DNA of 13,783 nucleotides from Peptococcaceae bacterium UBA5356 (GTDB lineage: Bacteria > Bacillota > Peptococcia > DRI-13 > DTU073). The position numbers and the translations under genes were made by a program. Of the stretch, positions 1 through 7,897 are shown in pieces (the first letter of the stretch is position 1; every line of letters starts with the position of its first letter). The notes under the pieces are model-generated. The model saw nothing but the letters and a program-made list of their open reading frames with translations, did not search any database and had not been told where the DNA came from. The stretch is taken from assembly GCA_002407935.1 (NCBI GenBank), contig DHPU01000009.1, forward strand, positions 1-13,783, in the 5' to 3' direction.

Positions 1-108
1 ATCATTTTAATTTATATCATTTTCCGCAACTATTGTCTATGACCATGCCATAAATTTAAGTATAAAGAATACATGAGGAAAAAGTCTTGTTTTTTGTGTT
101 TGAATTGT

Positions 109-129
109 ATACCATAATACCAAAATACC
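109..129 (+). repeat. Three ATACC repeats, 8-base period, upstream of the synthase gene
   Basis: ATACC occurs at 109-113, 117-121 and 125-129, each exactly eight bases apart, about 50 bases before the synthase start. It may be a regulator site or chance in A/T-rich DNA. No convincing -35/-10 pair with standard spacing was found in 1-166, so the operon promoter is not assigned. Confidence 0.3.
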
Positions 130-160
130 GATATGTAAAAAATGAGTAGGATATTTTTAA

Positions 161-166
161 AGGAGG
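161..166 (+). promoter_or_regulatory. Ribosome binding site AGGAGG deciding the synthase start
   Basis: A perfect AGGAGG is followed directly by an in-frame ATG (167) and, nine bases on, by a second in-frame ATG (176). Only the second has workable spacing, so the first three codons of the longest frame are probably untranslated. Confidence 0.8.
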
Positions 167-175
167 ATGAAGATT

Positions 176-1312
176 ATGGCTGCGTCTGAATATAAAGGAA
201 AGAAAATTTACATTGTGGATACCACCTTACGTGATGGTGAACAGACGGCGGGAGTTGTTTTTGCCAACAGGGAAAAGGTTACGATTGCCAGAATGCTTTC
301 CGAATTGGGGGTAGACCAGATTGAAGCGGGTATTCCGGTGATGGGAGGGGACGAAAAGGAGACTCTCAAAGCGATTGTTAATTTAGGACTTAACTCCAGC
401 ATCATGGCTTGGAATCGGGCGGTTGTGGAGGATATTAAGCAGTCTCTGGACTGTGGAGTGGATGCGGTGGCTATCTCCATCTCCGTCTCGGATATTCATA
501 TTGAATACAAGTTACAGTCTACTCGGGAGCAAGTTTTGGAACGATTGGCCAGGGCGATTGATTTTGCCAAGGAACATAACCTTTATGTTTCGGCTAATGC
601 GGAGGATGCGTCGCGGGCGGATGAGGATTTTTTGGTCTTGTTTGCCAAGACAGCAAAGGAAGCGGGTGCCGATCGGCTGCGTTATTGTGATACGGTGGGG
701 ATTCTTAATCCGTTTACCGCATTTGAAAAAGTACAGCGTTTACTCAGCAAGGTGGATATTGATTTAGAAATGCATATGCATAATGATTTTGGGATGGCTA
801 CGGCTAATACCCTTGCCGGGATTACAGCCGGGGCTAATTATGCCGGAGTGACTGTTAATGGGCTGGGGGAACGGGCGGGAAATGCCGCTTTGGAAGAAGT
901 GGCCATGGCATTAAAACATACGATGGGTTGTGAGATGTCGCTTAATGCCAAAGGATTTTTAGAGCTTTCTACTTATGTTGCAGATGCTTCTAATCGTGCT
1001 TTGCCGCTTTCTAAACCGATTGTCGGTAAAAACATGTTTGCCCATGAATCGGGGATTCATGCCGATGGGGCGTATAAGAATCCGCGTACTTATGAAGCTT
1101 TTGATCCCGAGGAGGTTGGCTTAATCAGACAGATTGTAGTAGGTAAGCATTCCGGTACGGCTACGTTGCGAAAGAAGTTCCAAGAGTTTAATATGGAGCT
1201 TTCTAATGAACAAAGCAAACAGCTTTTAGAAGAAGTCAGAAAATATGCGATTGAATTAAAGCGACCTTTATTTGATAAGGAATTGGTACAGCTTTATCAT
1301 GAATTAACCTAA
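176..1312 (+). CDS. NifV-like homocitrate / Re-citrate synthase (DRE-TIM metallolyase)
   Basis: This is a cytoplasmic acyl-CoA:2-oxoacid condensing enzyme of the isopropylmalate/homocitrate synthase family. Seen: the DRE-TIM signature DTTLRDGEQ (R19, D20, Q23), the divalent-metal motif HMHND (H200, H202), the NGLGERAGN strand, and the second signature HESGIHADG (H290, H295). At 378 residues it matches NifV-type synthases and lacks the C-terminal leucine-sensing domain of LeuA. I chose ATG 176 because AGGAGG at 161-166 lies nine bases upstream; the ATG at 167 abuts the ribosome site and is too close. Aconitase and isocitrate dehydrogenase follow on the same strand and no nif genes are visible, so the likely job is citrate formation from oxaloacetate (Re-citrate synthase, as shown for family members in Clostridium kluyveri and Syntrophus). 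Homocitrate synthase remains possible. Family assignment is firm; substrate is inferred. Confidence 0.9.
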   Translation: MAASEYKGKKIYIVDTTLRDGEQTAGVVFANREKVTIARMLSELGVDQIEAGIPVMGGDEKETLKAIVNLGLNSSIMAWNRAVVEDIKQSLDCGVDAVAISISVSDIHIEYKLQSTREQVLERLARAIDFAKEHNLYVSANAEDASRADEDFLVLFAKTAKEAGADRLRYCDTVGILNPFTAFEKVQRLLSKVDIDLEMHMHNDFGMATANTLAGITAGANYAGVTVNGLGERAGNAALEEVAMALKHTMGCEMSLNAKGFLELSTYVADASNRALPLSKPIVGKNMFAHESGIHADGAYKNPRTYEAFDPEEVGLIRQIVVGKHSGTATLRKKFQEFNMELSNEQSKQLLEEVRKYAIELKRPLFDKELVQLYHELT

Positions 1313-1342
1313 TTAAGCGAATTAGCCTAATTAGGTTAATTC
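1301..1342 (+). promoter_or_regulatory. 15-bp perfect inverted repeat over the synthase stop codon
   Basis: The arms 1301-1315 and 1328-1342 are perfectly complementary (GAATTAACCTAATTA against its reverse complement) with a 12-base loop. The left arm includes the TAA stop at 1310-1312. The stem is A/T-rich and no T-run follows, so it is not a normal intrinsic terminator. An mRNA processing or stability element between the first and second operon genes is more likely. Confidence 0.6.
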
Positions 1343-1408
1343 ACTTAATTATGCTAAGGTATTATTAAGGGGTTTACGCTGAAGAGAAAGTGCATGGAGG
1401 GAAAGATT

Positions 1409-3379
1409 GTGGACAAAAAGGTGACAGCAGAAGGTAAAGTTAGCAGTGCGAAAAGTTTAGCCGTAAAGATTTTGGAGAATCATTTGGTTAGCGGGAAAAT
1501 GGTTAAGGGAGAAGAAATTGCGATTACTATTGATCAGACCCTTACTCAAGATACGACCGGGACGATGGTGTATTTGGAGTTTGAAGCGCTGGGGTTACCG
1601 CGGGTAAAAACAAAGCGTTCGGTAGCCTATGTCGATCATAATACGTTACAAACCGGTTTTGAAAATGCGGATGATCACCGCTTTATTCAAACGGCAGCGG
1701 CGAAATACGGGATTTATTTTTCACGCCCCGGTAATGGTATTTGTCATCAGGTTCATTTGGAGCGTTTTACGATTCCCGGGCAGACCTTGCTTGGTTCGGA
1801 TAGCCACACTCCTACGGCAGGAGCAATGGGAATGCTGGCTATTGGGGCAGGAGGCATGGATGTTGCGGTGGCGATGGGCGGAGGCCCTTATTATCTGAAT
1901 ATGCCTCGGGTGGTAAATGTCAAACTAAAGGGACGTCTGCAGCCTTGGGTTAGTGCGAAGGATATTATTCTGGAGTTATTGGCCCGGCTTTCGGTCAAAG
2001 GCGGGGTAGGGAAAATTTTTGAATACTCCGGTGAAGGACTGCAAGATCTTTCCGTTCCGGAGAGAGCAACGATTACGAATATGGGAGCGGAGCTAGGGGC
2101 TACTACTTCGCTTTTTCCCAGTGATGAGGTGACACGGGAATTTTTAAAGGCACAGGAGAGGGAAGCAGACTGGCAGCCTTTAGCGGCTGATGAAGGTGCT
2201 GTTTATGATGAGAAAATTGAAATTGACCTAGCGGCGTTGGAGCCCTTGGTGGCTTGTCCGCATAGTCCCGATCAGATCGCCAAGGTTAGGGAGCTTCCCC
2301 CAACAAAAGTAAATCAGGTTTGCATCGGCAGCTGCACTAATTCTTCCGCGGCCGACTTATTGAAAGTAGCGGCTATTTTAAAGGGGAAAACTATTCCGCC
2401 GGAGGTGAGTCTGGTGATCTCTCCGGGCTCGCGGCAGGTTTTGACGATGTTGGCTGAGAAAGGTGCTTTAGCGGAGATGATTAAAGCGGGGGCCAGAATC
2501 TTGGAATGTGCCTGCGGTCCTTGTATTGGGATGGGGCAGGCTCCGGCTTCGGGGGCGGTATCTCTGCGTACTTTTAACCGGAATTTTTATGGGAGAAGCG
2601 GAACGACAAGTGCCGGCGTATATTTATGTAGTCCTGAAGTAGCGGCTGTTTCAGCTTTAACCGGAGAAATAACGGATCCGCGCAGCTATGGGTCTGAGCT
2701 CATTAAGATTATGTTACCGGAAAAAATGCTGATTAATGATAATATGATTGTGCCGCCTGTACCGGCTGAAGCAGGGGAAACGGTGGAGCTGGTCAAAGGG
2801 CCTAATATTAAAGCTTTTCCCCAGAATAAGAAGCTGCCCGAAACGCTGTCGGGGTCTGTGTTATTGCTAATGGAGGATAATATTACGACAGACCATATTA
2901 TGCCGTCACCGGCGAACCTTTTGCCTTTGCGTTCCAATATACCGGCTCTTGCTAATTATTGTTTAGCCCCGGTAGATCAAGATTTTCCGGCTCGAGCGAA
3001 GGAAAGAGGCGGTGGATTTTTGGTAGCCGGGGAGAATTATGGGCAGGGTTCTAGCAGGGAACATGCGGCTCTTGCCCCGCTATATTTAGGGATTAAAGGG
3101 GTCATGGCTCTTTCCTTTGCGCGTATTCACAAGGCGAATCTCTTAAATTCAGGCATCTTACCGTTGACTTTTATGAAGAAAGAAGATTACAGCCGTTTGC
3201 AAAGGGATGATGAACTGGTGATTGAGGACTTGCGGCAGCAGATTAAGGATGGAGATACGCTGGTGATACAGAATAAAACGAAGGGGTATTCTTTCCAGGT
3301 TAAATTGGAAGCTTCCGCTCGTCAGATCCAGGTTCTTTTGGCGGGAGGGCTTTTGGCGTATACGAAGGCTCAGGTTTAA
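1409..3379 (+). CDS. Aconitate hydratase (aconitase)
   Basis: This is cytoplasmic aconitase, interconverting citrate and isocitrate with a [4Fe-4S] cluster. Seen: cluster cysteines in SCTNS (C309) and CGPC (C369, C372), the substrate-loop motif GSDSHTPTAGAMG near the N-terminus, and the swivel-domain motif YGQGSSREHAA with the catalytic serine. About 656 residues is typical of the shorter bacterial (Aquifex-like) aconitase group rather than the ~900-residue AcnA. An ATG at 1394 is in frame, but GGAGGG at 1396-1401 lies inside that extension, seven bases before GTG 1409, so GTG is the better start. The gene sits 96 bases after the synthase and 44 bases before isocitrate dehydrogenase with no terminator between, consistent with one operon. 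Other LeuC-like hydratases are unlikely, since the small swivel domain is fused. Confidence 0.95.
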   Translation: MDKKVTAEGKVSSAKSLAVKILENHLVSGKMVKGEEIAITIDQTLTQDTTGTMVYLEFEALGLPRVKTKRSVAYVDHNTLQTGFENADDHRFIQTAAAKYGIYFSRPGNGICHQVHLERFTIPGQTLLGSDSHTPTAGAMGMLAIGAGGMDVAVAMGGGPYYLNMPRVVNVKLKGRLQPWVSAKDIILELLARLSVKGGVGKIFEYSGEGLQDLSVPERATITNMGAELGATTSLFPSDEVTREFLKAQEREADWQPLAADEGAVYDEKIEIDLAALEPLVACPHSPDQIAKVRELPPTKVNQVCIGSCTNSSAADLLKVAAILKGKTIPPEVSLVISPGSRQVLTMLAEKGALAEMIKAGARILECACGPCIGMGQAPASGAVSLRTFNRNFYGRSGTTSAGVYLCSPEVAAVSALTGEITDPRSYGSELIKIMLPEKMLINDNMIVPPVPAEAGETVELVKGPNIKAFPQNKKLPETLSGSVLLLMEDNITTDHIMPSPANLLPLRSNIPALANYCLAPVDQDFPARAKERGGGFLVAGENYGQGSSREHAALAPLYLGIKGVMALSFARIHKANLLNSGILPLTFMKKEDYSRLQRDDELVIEDLRQQIKDGDTLVIQNKTKGYSFQVKLEASARQIQVLLAGGLLAYTKAQV

Positions 3380-3423
3380 TTAGGTTTAAGTTGAGAAGAT
3401 GGAAAAGCGGGGGTGACGGAAAA

Positions 3424-4644
3424 ATGAATTTGAAAATAACGATGCAAAATCCCCTGGTCGAAATGGACGGGGATGAAATGACCAGGATTATCTGGCAGCA
3501 GATTAAGGAAATATTACTTACCCCGTTTATAGACTTGAAGACGGAGTATTATGATTTAGGGTTGTCCCACAGGGAAAAAACCGCTGATCAAATAACACTT
3601 GAGGCGGCTGAGGCAGTGAAAAAGTATGGCGTAGGGGTAAAGTGCGCGACAATTACTCCCAATGCTGAGCGGGTTAAAGAGTATGGGCTGCGGGAAATGT
3701 ACAAGAGCCCTAACGGGACAATCCGAGCCATCCTTGATGGCACAGTCTTTCGCAAACCTATATTGGTGAAAAATATTCAGCCCCTGGTGAAGACGTGGAA
3801 AAAACCGATTACGATTGCCCGTCATGCTTATGGGGATATCTATAAAGATGTGGAATTGCGGATTAGTCAGCCGGGCAAAGTGGAGTTAGTCTATACAGCG
3901 GAGGATGGAACCACGGAGAAAAAGGTGGTACACCAGTTTCCGGGTGCCGGTGTGGTGATGGGGATGCATAATCTGGATAAGTCCATTGCCAGTTTTGCCC
4001 GGGCTTGTTTTAATTATGCCTTGGATCAGAAGCAGGATCTGTGGTTTTCGGCGAAAGATACTATTTCCAAAACATATGACCATACTTTTAAGGATCTTTT
4101 TCAGGAGATTTTTGCAACAGAATATCAAGAAAGGTTTGCAGCGGCGGGAATCAAGTATTTTTATACTTTGATTGATGATGCGGTAGCCCGGATTATGAGG
4201 TCGGAAGGCGGGATGGTTTGGGCCTGCAAAAATTATGATGGTGACGTGATGTCCGATATGATTGCCTCTTCCTTTGGCAGTTTAGCAATGATGACCTCTG
4301 TACTCGTTTCACCGCAGGGACAGTTTTTATATGAAGCGGCTCATGGGACAGTACAACGTCATTATTACAGGCATTTGCAGGGGGAGGAAACCTCTACTAA
4401 TTCCATGGCGACAATTTTTGCCTGGAGCGGTGCCTTGGCCAAACGCGGGGAAATAGATAACCTTCCTCAGTTGGTCGCCTTTGCCCGTTCTTTAGAAACA
4501 GCGGCGTTGAAAACCGTAGAGGAAGGCTATGTGACAAAAGATTTGGCGGCTATTGCCGAAGGACCGGTGCAGGAGGTCGTCAATACAGGGAGATTTCTGG
4601 AAGAGGTTAAGTCACGTTTAGAGACGGTGCTAAAACAAAATTAA
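3424..4644 (+). CDS. NADP-dependent isocitrate dehydrogenase, eukaryote-type
   Basis: This enzyme oxidatively decarboxylates isocitrate to 2-oxoglutarate with NADP+, the third step of the operon's route. Seen in order: MDGDEMTRIIW at the N-terminus, TPNAERVKEY, the substrate loop SPNGTIRAILDGTVFR, ARHAYGDIY (the arginine and tyrosine that contact isocitrate in homologues), the metal-binding aspartates around YDGDVMSDM, and the cofactor loop AAHGTVQRHYY, whose arginine contacts the 2'-phosphate of NADP in this subfamily. Its 406 residues match homodimeric eukaryote-type enzymes, not the E. coli Icd type. A frame open from TTG 3391 is rejected as the start because the G-rich ribosome site at 3409-3416 fits ATG 3424. 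The stop lies four bases from the convergent CorA stop. Confidence 0.95.
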   Translation: MNLKITMQNPLVEMDGDEMTRIIWQQIKEILLTPFIDLKTEYYDLGLSHREKTADQITLEAAEAVKKYGVGVKCATITPNAERVKEYGLREMYKSPNGTIRAILDGTVFRKPILVKNIQPLVKTWKKPITIARHAYGDIYKDVELRISQPGKVELVYTAEDGTTEKKVVHQFPGAGVVMGMHNLDKSIASFARACFNYALDQKQDLWFSAKDTISKTYDHTFKDLFQEIFATEYQERFAAAGIKYFYTLIDDAVARIMRSEGGMVWACKNYDGDVMSDMIASSFGSLAMMTSVLVSPQGQFLYEAAHGTVQRHYYRHLQGEETSTNSMATIFAWSGALAKRGEIDNLPQLVAFARSLETAALKTVEEGYVTKDLAAIAEGPVQEVVNTGRFLEEVKSRLETVLKQN

Positions 4645-4648
4645 GAGG

Positions 4649-5578
4649 CTAAAAAATATTTTTTTTCGCCAAATAATAGACACCGGCTACTGAGAGAATA
4701 GCCGAGATCATGATGGCAAAGACAAAACCATGCGGCGAATTTTGAAAAGGTACCGGCACATTCATCCCGAAAAAGCTGGCGACCATGGTCGGCAAAGCCA
4801 GGATAATAGTGACGATAGCCAGGAACTTCATGACGATATTTAGGTTGTTGGAAATAATGGAAGCAAAGGCATCCATGGTGCCGCTTAAAATATTACTGTA
4901 AATATCGGCCATTTCGATGGCTTGTTTGTTTTCGATGATAACATCTTCCAATAAGTCCTCATCTTCTTCATACATTTTAATTACCTTGCCTCTAAGCAGT
5001 TTTTCCAACACTGTTTCATTGGAGCGGAGGGAGGTGGTGAAGTAGACGAGGGCTTTTTCTAAATTAAGTAGCTTGATTAATTCCTTATTACGCATAGATT
5101 TATGCAGTTCCAATTCAACTTCCGTGGATTTTTTGTCAATTTCACGTAAATATTTGAGGTAGAGGGAAGCGTTTTTATAGAGAATCTGAAAGAGAAAGCG
5201 GGTTTTCTTATAAGTGGCCATCCCTCTAACTTTTTTTTGATGAAATTCCTGCAGGATACTTAGGTCATACAGGCAGACGGTGATGAGGTAATTATCATTA
5301 TGAATAATGCCGAGCGGAACTGTGTCATAGTTGACATCGGCTGTTTTTTGGACTGGGACGTCAATAATTGTGAGCAGTTGCTTATCTTCAAATTCAATAT
5401 GAGGACGTTCCTCATCATCCAGCGGATAGCGGATAAAATCGACAAAGATGCCGGTTGCTTGCACAACGGTATTGATTTCCTCCTCTGAGGGATTAATGAG
5501 ATTAATCCAGCTACCCTTTTCGAAGCTGTTAATTTGGATTAATTCATTATCGCAGGGGCTTTGATAGATGGTGAGCAT
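4649..5578 (-). CDS. corA: CorA-family magnesium/divalent cation transporter
   Basis: This is a pentameric inner-membrane Mg2+ channel of the CorA/MIT family. Seen: a long soluble, partly coiled-coil N-terminal region, then two C-terminal transmembrane helices (about 252-272 and 285-303) flanking the signature GMN at 271-273, followed by VPVPF where many members have aromatic residues. The C-terminus ends in a short basic tail (AKKNIF). At 309 residues it matches the compact Firmicute CorA-like proteins. The minus-strand ATG at 5578 is preceded by GGGAGGGGAG; a TTG at 5593 would place this ribosome site inside the gene. It is transcribed convergently with the citrate operon and has no evident link to it. 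Family assignment is strong; ion specificity is inferred. Confidence 0.93.
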   Translation of the reverse strand: MLTIYQSPCDNELIQINSFEKGSWINLINPSEEEINTVVQATGIFVDFIRYPLDDEERPHIEFEDKQLLTIIDVPVQKTADVNYDTVPLGIIHNDNYLITVCLYDLSILQEFHQKKVRGMATYKKTRFLFQILYKNASLYLKYLREIDKKSTEVELELHKSMRNKELIKLLNLEKALVYFTTSLRSNETVLEKLLRGKVIKMYEEDEDLLEDVIIENKQAIEMADIYSNILSGTMDAFASIISNNLNIVMKFLAIVTIILALPTMVASFFGMNVPVPFQNSPHGFVFAIMISAILSVAGVYYLAKKNIF

Positions 5579-5613
5579 GAACTCCCCTCCCAAACCTAAT
5601 CGTTATGTTTATT

Positions 5614-5641
5614 ATTATAATGCAAAAACTAAAATTAACAA
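5614..5641 (-). promoter_or_regulatory. Sigma-A-like promoter for the CorA gene
   Basis: On the minus strand, TTGTTA (5641-5636), a 16-base spacer and a perfect TATAAT (5619-5614) lie about 36 bases before the CorA ATG. The -10 box is perfect and the -35 box fair. Confidence 0.55.
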
Positions 5642-5781
5642 CAGAAGGAGCCGGAAAAACGTTGTTTTAGATTAATATACTTTTTAGTTGTCTAATTTTG
5701 AGAAGATAGAGATAAGAAGGAATTTTATGTTTAATCAAGAATAATATAGAATAGCCATGAAAAGACAAGGAGTGGATTAAA

Positions 5782-5874
5782 ATGTCGCTAAAAAAGTTAT
5801 TTGGCATAATTTTGAGCTTACTTCTTCAATCTATATACCTAAACGATGACCAAAAAATCTGTGGGGAGGAATAA
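5782..5874 (+). CDS. 30-residue hydrophobic micro-ORF
   Basis: A short frame (starting MSLKKLFGIIL) has its own AAGGAG ribosome site at 5767-5772, nine bases before ATG. It encodes a lysine-containing N-terminus, a leucine/isoleucine-rich segment and an acidic, cysteine-containing tail (KICGEE). Its final codons contain the GGGGAGGA ribosome site of the next gene, and its stop is two bases before that gene's GTG, so translational coupling is plausible. It could be a leader peptide, a small membrane peptide or the remnant of a signal sequence. No function is recognised. Confidence 0.4.
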   Translation: MSLKKLFGIILSLLLQSIYLNDDQKICGEE

Positions 5875-5876
5875 GC

Positions 5877-6269
5877 GTGAAACTCAAAAGTCGTAAGATA
5901 CTAATAATTATTATCGTGTGTCTCTTTATTGGCGGTTTATTATTAGCCAAAATGGCAGTGAATAATAATGATTTTCGGTTAGATGAACCCACGGGAGAAA
6001 TTAATACAGCTGAAAAAGAACAAGAAACAGCGACCTCTTCTGTCTCAATGAGAAACCCCGCTACAGAAGAACCCCCAATAACTATGCAACAGCAAGAAGG
6101 GCCATTGTGTATTAATTGGGTAAATAACGCCCAATCAGCGATGAAGGAATTTGTAGTAGGGGCTGAGGTAGAATTAGAAATATCCTGTAATAAAGAGGCA
6201 GAAATAAGTTGGCATGTTACTAAAGGTTGTTGTCAAGAAAAAGTTTTTGGTTTATATACCTTTGGCTGA
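5877..6269 (+). CDS. Hypothetical small membrane-anchored protein
   Basis: I do not recognise this gene. It encodes 130 residues with a basic N-terminus, one strong hydrophobic segment at about residues 9-26 (no lipobox cysteine), then a Glu/Thr/Ser/Pro-rich linker and a cysteine-containing C-terminal part (CINWVNN, EISCNKEAE, KGCC). It is probably an exported protein held by an uncleaved N-terminal anchor. The GTG start at 5877 has GGGGAGGA at 5863-5870 with six-base spacing. The C-terminal part alternates strand-like stretches (VGAEVELEISC, AEISWHV) and ends abruptly (GLYTFG), so it may be a truncated version of a longer extracellular domain. A sporulation- or envelope-related role is conceivable, but nothing here demonstrates it. 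Confidence 0.55.
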   Translation: MKLKSRKILIIIIVCLFIGGLLLAKMAVNNNDFRLDEPTGEINTAEKEQETATSSVSMRNPATEEPPITMQQQEGPLCINWVNNAQSAMKEFVVGAEVELEISCNKEAEISWHVTKGCCQEKVFGLYTFG

Positions 6270-6278
6270 AAACCATAC

Positions 6279-6317
6279 CAATTAAACAAACAATAAACCA
6301 AATAGTTTGTTTAATTG
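6279..6317 (+). repeat. 13-bp perfect inverted repeat downstream of the hypothetical gene
   Basis: The arms 6279-6291 (CAATTAAACAAAC) and 6305-6317 are perfectly complementary with a 13-base loop. No T-run follows on the plus strand, so termination would be weak. It directly adjoins further dyads around the next promoter and may be an operator. Confidence 0.5.
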
Positions 6318-6325
6318 CAAAAAAA

Positions 6326-6354
6326 TTTTGCTTATTGCTTGTAAGAAAGCAAAA
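6326..6354 (+). promoter_or_regulatory. TTTTGCTT/AAGCAAAA dyad surrounding a -35 box
   Basis: TTTTGCTT (6326-6333) and its exact reverse complement AAGCAAAA (6347-6354) flank the -35 box at 6339-6344. A second overlapping dyad, GCAAAA-AAA-TTTTGC, spans 6317-6331. The placement is that of a repressor operator for the downstream AlbA_2 protein. Confidence 0.45.
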
Positions 6355-6367
6355 TACTTAGTATAAT
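6339..6367 (+). promoter_or_regulatory. Sigma-A promoter of the AlbA_2/HATPase gene
   Basis: TTGTAA (6339-6344), a 17-base spacer and a perfect TATAAT (6362-6367) lie 26 bases before ATG 6394. This is the best promoter in the window. Confidence 0.75.
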
Positions 6368-6393
6368 AAAAGCAAAAATTGGGTGGTGCTAAA

Positions 6394-7836
6394 ATGCAAA
6401 AAGAAGAGTTGCTTGATATAGTAAAACAACTTCAAAAATATCAGTGTGAAATGCAGACTATTGAAGTAAAGGCAGCATATACAGGTTGTCCGACCAAGCT
6501 TTATGATTCGCTGTCCAGTTTTTCAAACCAGGATGGTGGCGGAGTCATCATTTTTGGGGTTGATGAGATTAAAGGGTTTGAAGTTGTCGGTGTATATGAT
6601 TCACAGGATTTGATACATCATGTTTCGGAACAATGCAAGCAAATGCAGCCTGCTGTCAGACCCTTATTTACCGTCTGCGACCTAGATGGAAAGGTTGTGG
6701 TTTCTGCGGAAATCCCTGGAGTGGATATTGCAGATAGGCCGGTCTATTACAAAGGTACGGGCAGGCTGAAAGGTTCTTTTATTAGAGTCGGTGCAGCCGA
6801 TGAGCCAATGAGTGACTATGAAATCTATAGTTATGATGCATATTATAGACGAATTCGAGATGATATTCGTATTGCGGAAAATGCGGTCATTTCACAAATG
6901 AATATTGTAAAAATTGATAAATATCTATCTGCTGTCAAAGAAAACAAACCTAACTTATCTCAGCTTAATGATAAAGAAATATTGGAATTAACGGGCATTG
7001 TTAAAGATGCGGTTCCTACGCTTACGGGAGTAATGTGCTTTTCCAAATATCCACAGGCTGTGTTCCCCCAACTTTGCTTAACTGCCGTGGTTGTACCGGG
7101 AACTGAAATGGGACAAACAGGTACAGGAGGGGAACGTTTTCTGGCGAATAAACGAATAGAAGGTACTATTGAACAAATGCTTGAGGAAGCTATGCTTTTC
7201 GTAAAAAGGAATATGAATGTTAAAACCATCATTGATGAAGATGGCAAACGCGATGATAAGTATGAATATCCATTAAAAGCGGTCAGGGAAGCTATCCTAA
7301 ATGCATTAATGCATCGAGATTATAGTATCCATACTGAGGGTACACCGGTACGGATCATTATGTATCACGATCGTATGGAAATCATTAATGGTGGTGGGCT
7401 ATATGGAAAGCTCACTATCGATGAACTTGGAAAAGTACATGCTGATACTCGTAACCAAACTCTAACCCATATTCTCGAAATCTTAAAATTGGCTGAGAAT
7501 CGTTATTCCGGCATTCCTACCATTCGATTGGAAATGAAAGCTGCCAATCTGCCAGTTCCGAAATTTGAGAATAGGCGCGGTACATTTATTGTCATATTAG
7601 AAAACGGCAGGGAGACATCGGATAATGCCTTTGTAAAAAGCGGAGATATTAAGGAGGACTTATTGAAATTTTGTAAAACTCCTAGAATGCGTAAGGAAAT
7701 TGTCGGCTTTGTAGGGTTGACGCAATATTATGCTATGAAAACCCTTGCGATGCCTCTTGTTGAAGAAGGTAAGCTGAGGATGACCATTCCTGATAAACCA
7801 AGAAGTAGAAATCAGAAGTATGTAACGGTTGAATAA
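6394..7836 (+). CDS. AlbA_2 (Schlafen-like) DNA-binding / HATPase_c_4 protein
   Basis: This protein belongs to a widespread bacterial family often labelled 'ATP-binding protein' or 'RecG-like', usually regarded as regulatory or accessory-genome genes. Seen: an N-terminal AlbA_2/Schlafen-type domain (about 15-135) with FSNQDGGGVIIFGV and a later RVGAADEPM; a central linker; a GHKL-type ATPase fold with the N-box EAILNALMHRDY (299-310), a glycine box IINGGGLYG (about 330-338) and NRYSGIPTI; and a C-terminal winged-helix-like tail beginning near KEDLLKFCKTPRMRKEI. Its 480 residues are normal for the family. ATG 6394 is preceded by GGGTGGTG (6381-6388); a TTG at 6379 is rejected. It has its own promoter with surrounding dyads, suggesting autoregulation. 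The exact role is unknown. Confidence 0.88.
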   Translation: MQKEELLDIVKQLQKYQCEMQTIEVKAAYTGCPTKLYDSLSSFSNQDGGGVIIFGVDEIKGFEVVGVYDSQDLIHHVSEQCKQMQPAVRPLFTVCDLDGKVVVSAEIPGVDIADRPVYYKGTGRLKGSFIRVGAADEPMSDYEIYSYDAYYRRIRDDIRIAENAVISQMNIVKIDKYLSAVKENKPNLSQLNDKEILELTGIVKDAVPTLTGVMCFSKYPQAVFPQLCLTAVVVPGTEMGQTGTGGERFLANKRIEGTIEQMLEEAMLFVKRNMNVKTIIDEDGKRDDKYEYPLKAVREAILNALMHRDYSIHTEGTPVRIIMYHDRMEIINGGGLYGKLTIDELGKVHADTRNQTLTHILEILKLAENRYSGIPTIRLEMKAANLPVPKFENRRGTFIVILENGRETSDNAFVKSGDIKEDLLKFCKTPRMRKEIVGFVGLTQYYAMKTLAMPLVEEGKLRMTIPDKPRSRNQKYVTVE

Positions 7837-7897
7837 CCTTGTTATTGGATTGGGTATACTAAATTTATTATTATCCTTGATGAAGGAAGGTGATAAA

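Noticed and set aside
1..166. Sigma-A promoter for the citrate operon
   Set aside because: Several TTG and TATA-like words occur but none pair with 16-18 base spacing well enough to call.
176..1312. Nitrogenase-cofactor homocitrate synthase (nifV) as the working call
   Set aside because: Family similarity allows it, but there are no nif genes in the window and the operon partners point to citrate metabolism; no gene symbol was given.
4645..4664. Intrinsic terminator between the convergent icd and corA genes
   Set aside because: AAAAAATATTTTTT is palindromic but has no GC stem; with only four bases between the stops there is no convincing terminator hairpin.
5782..5874. AgrD-type autoinducer peptide
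   Set aside because: It is short and hydrophobic with a late cysteine, but lacks the usual Pro/acidic AgrD tail, and no AgrB-like membrane protease is adjacent.
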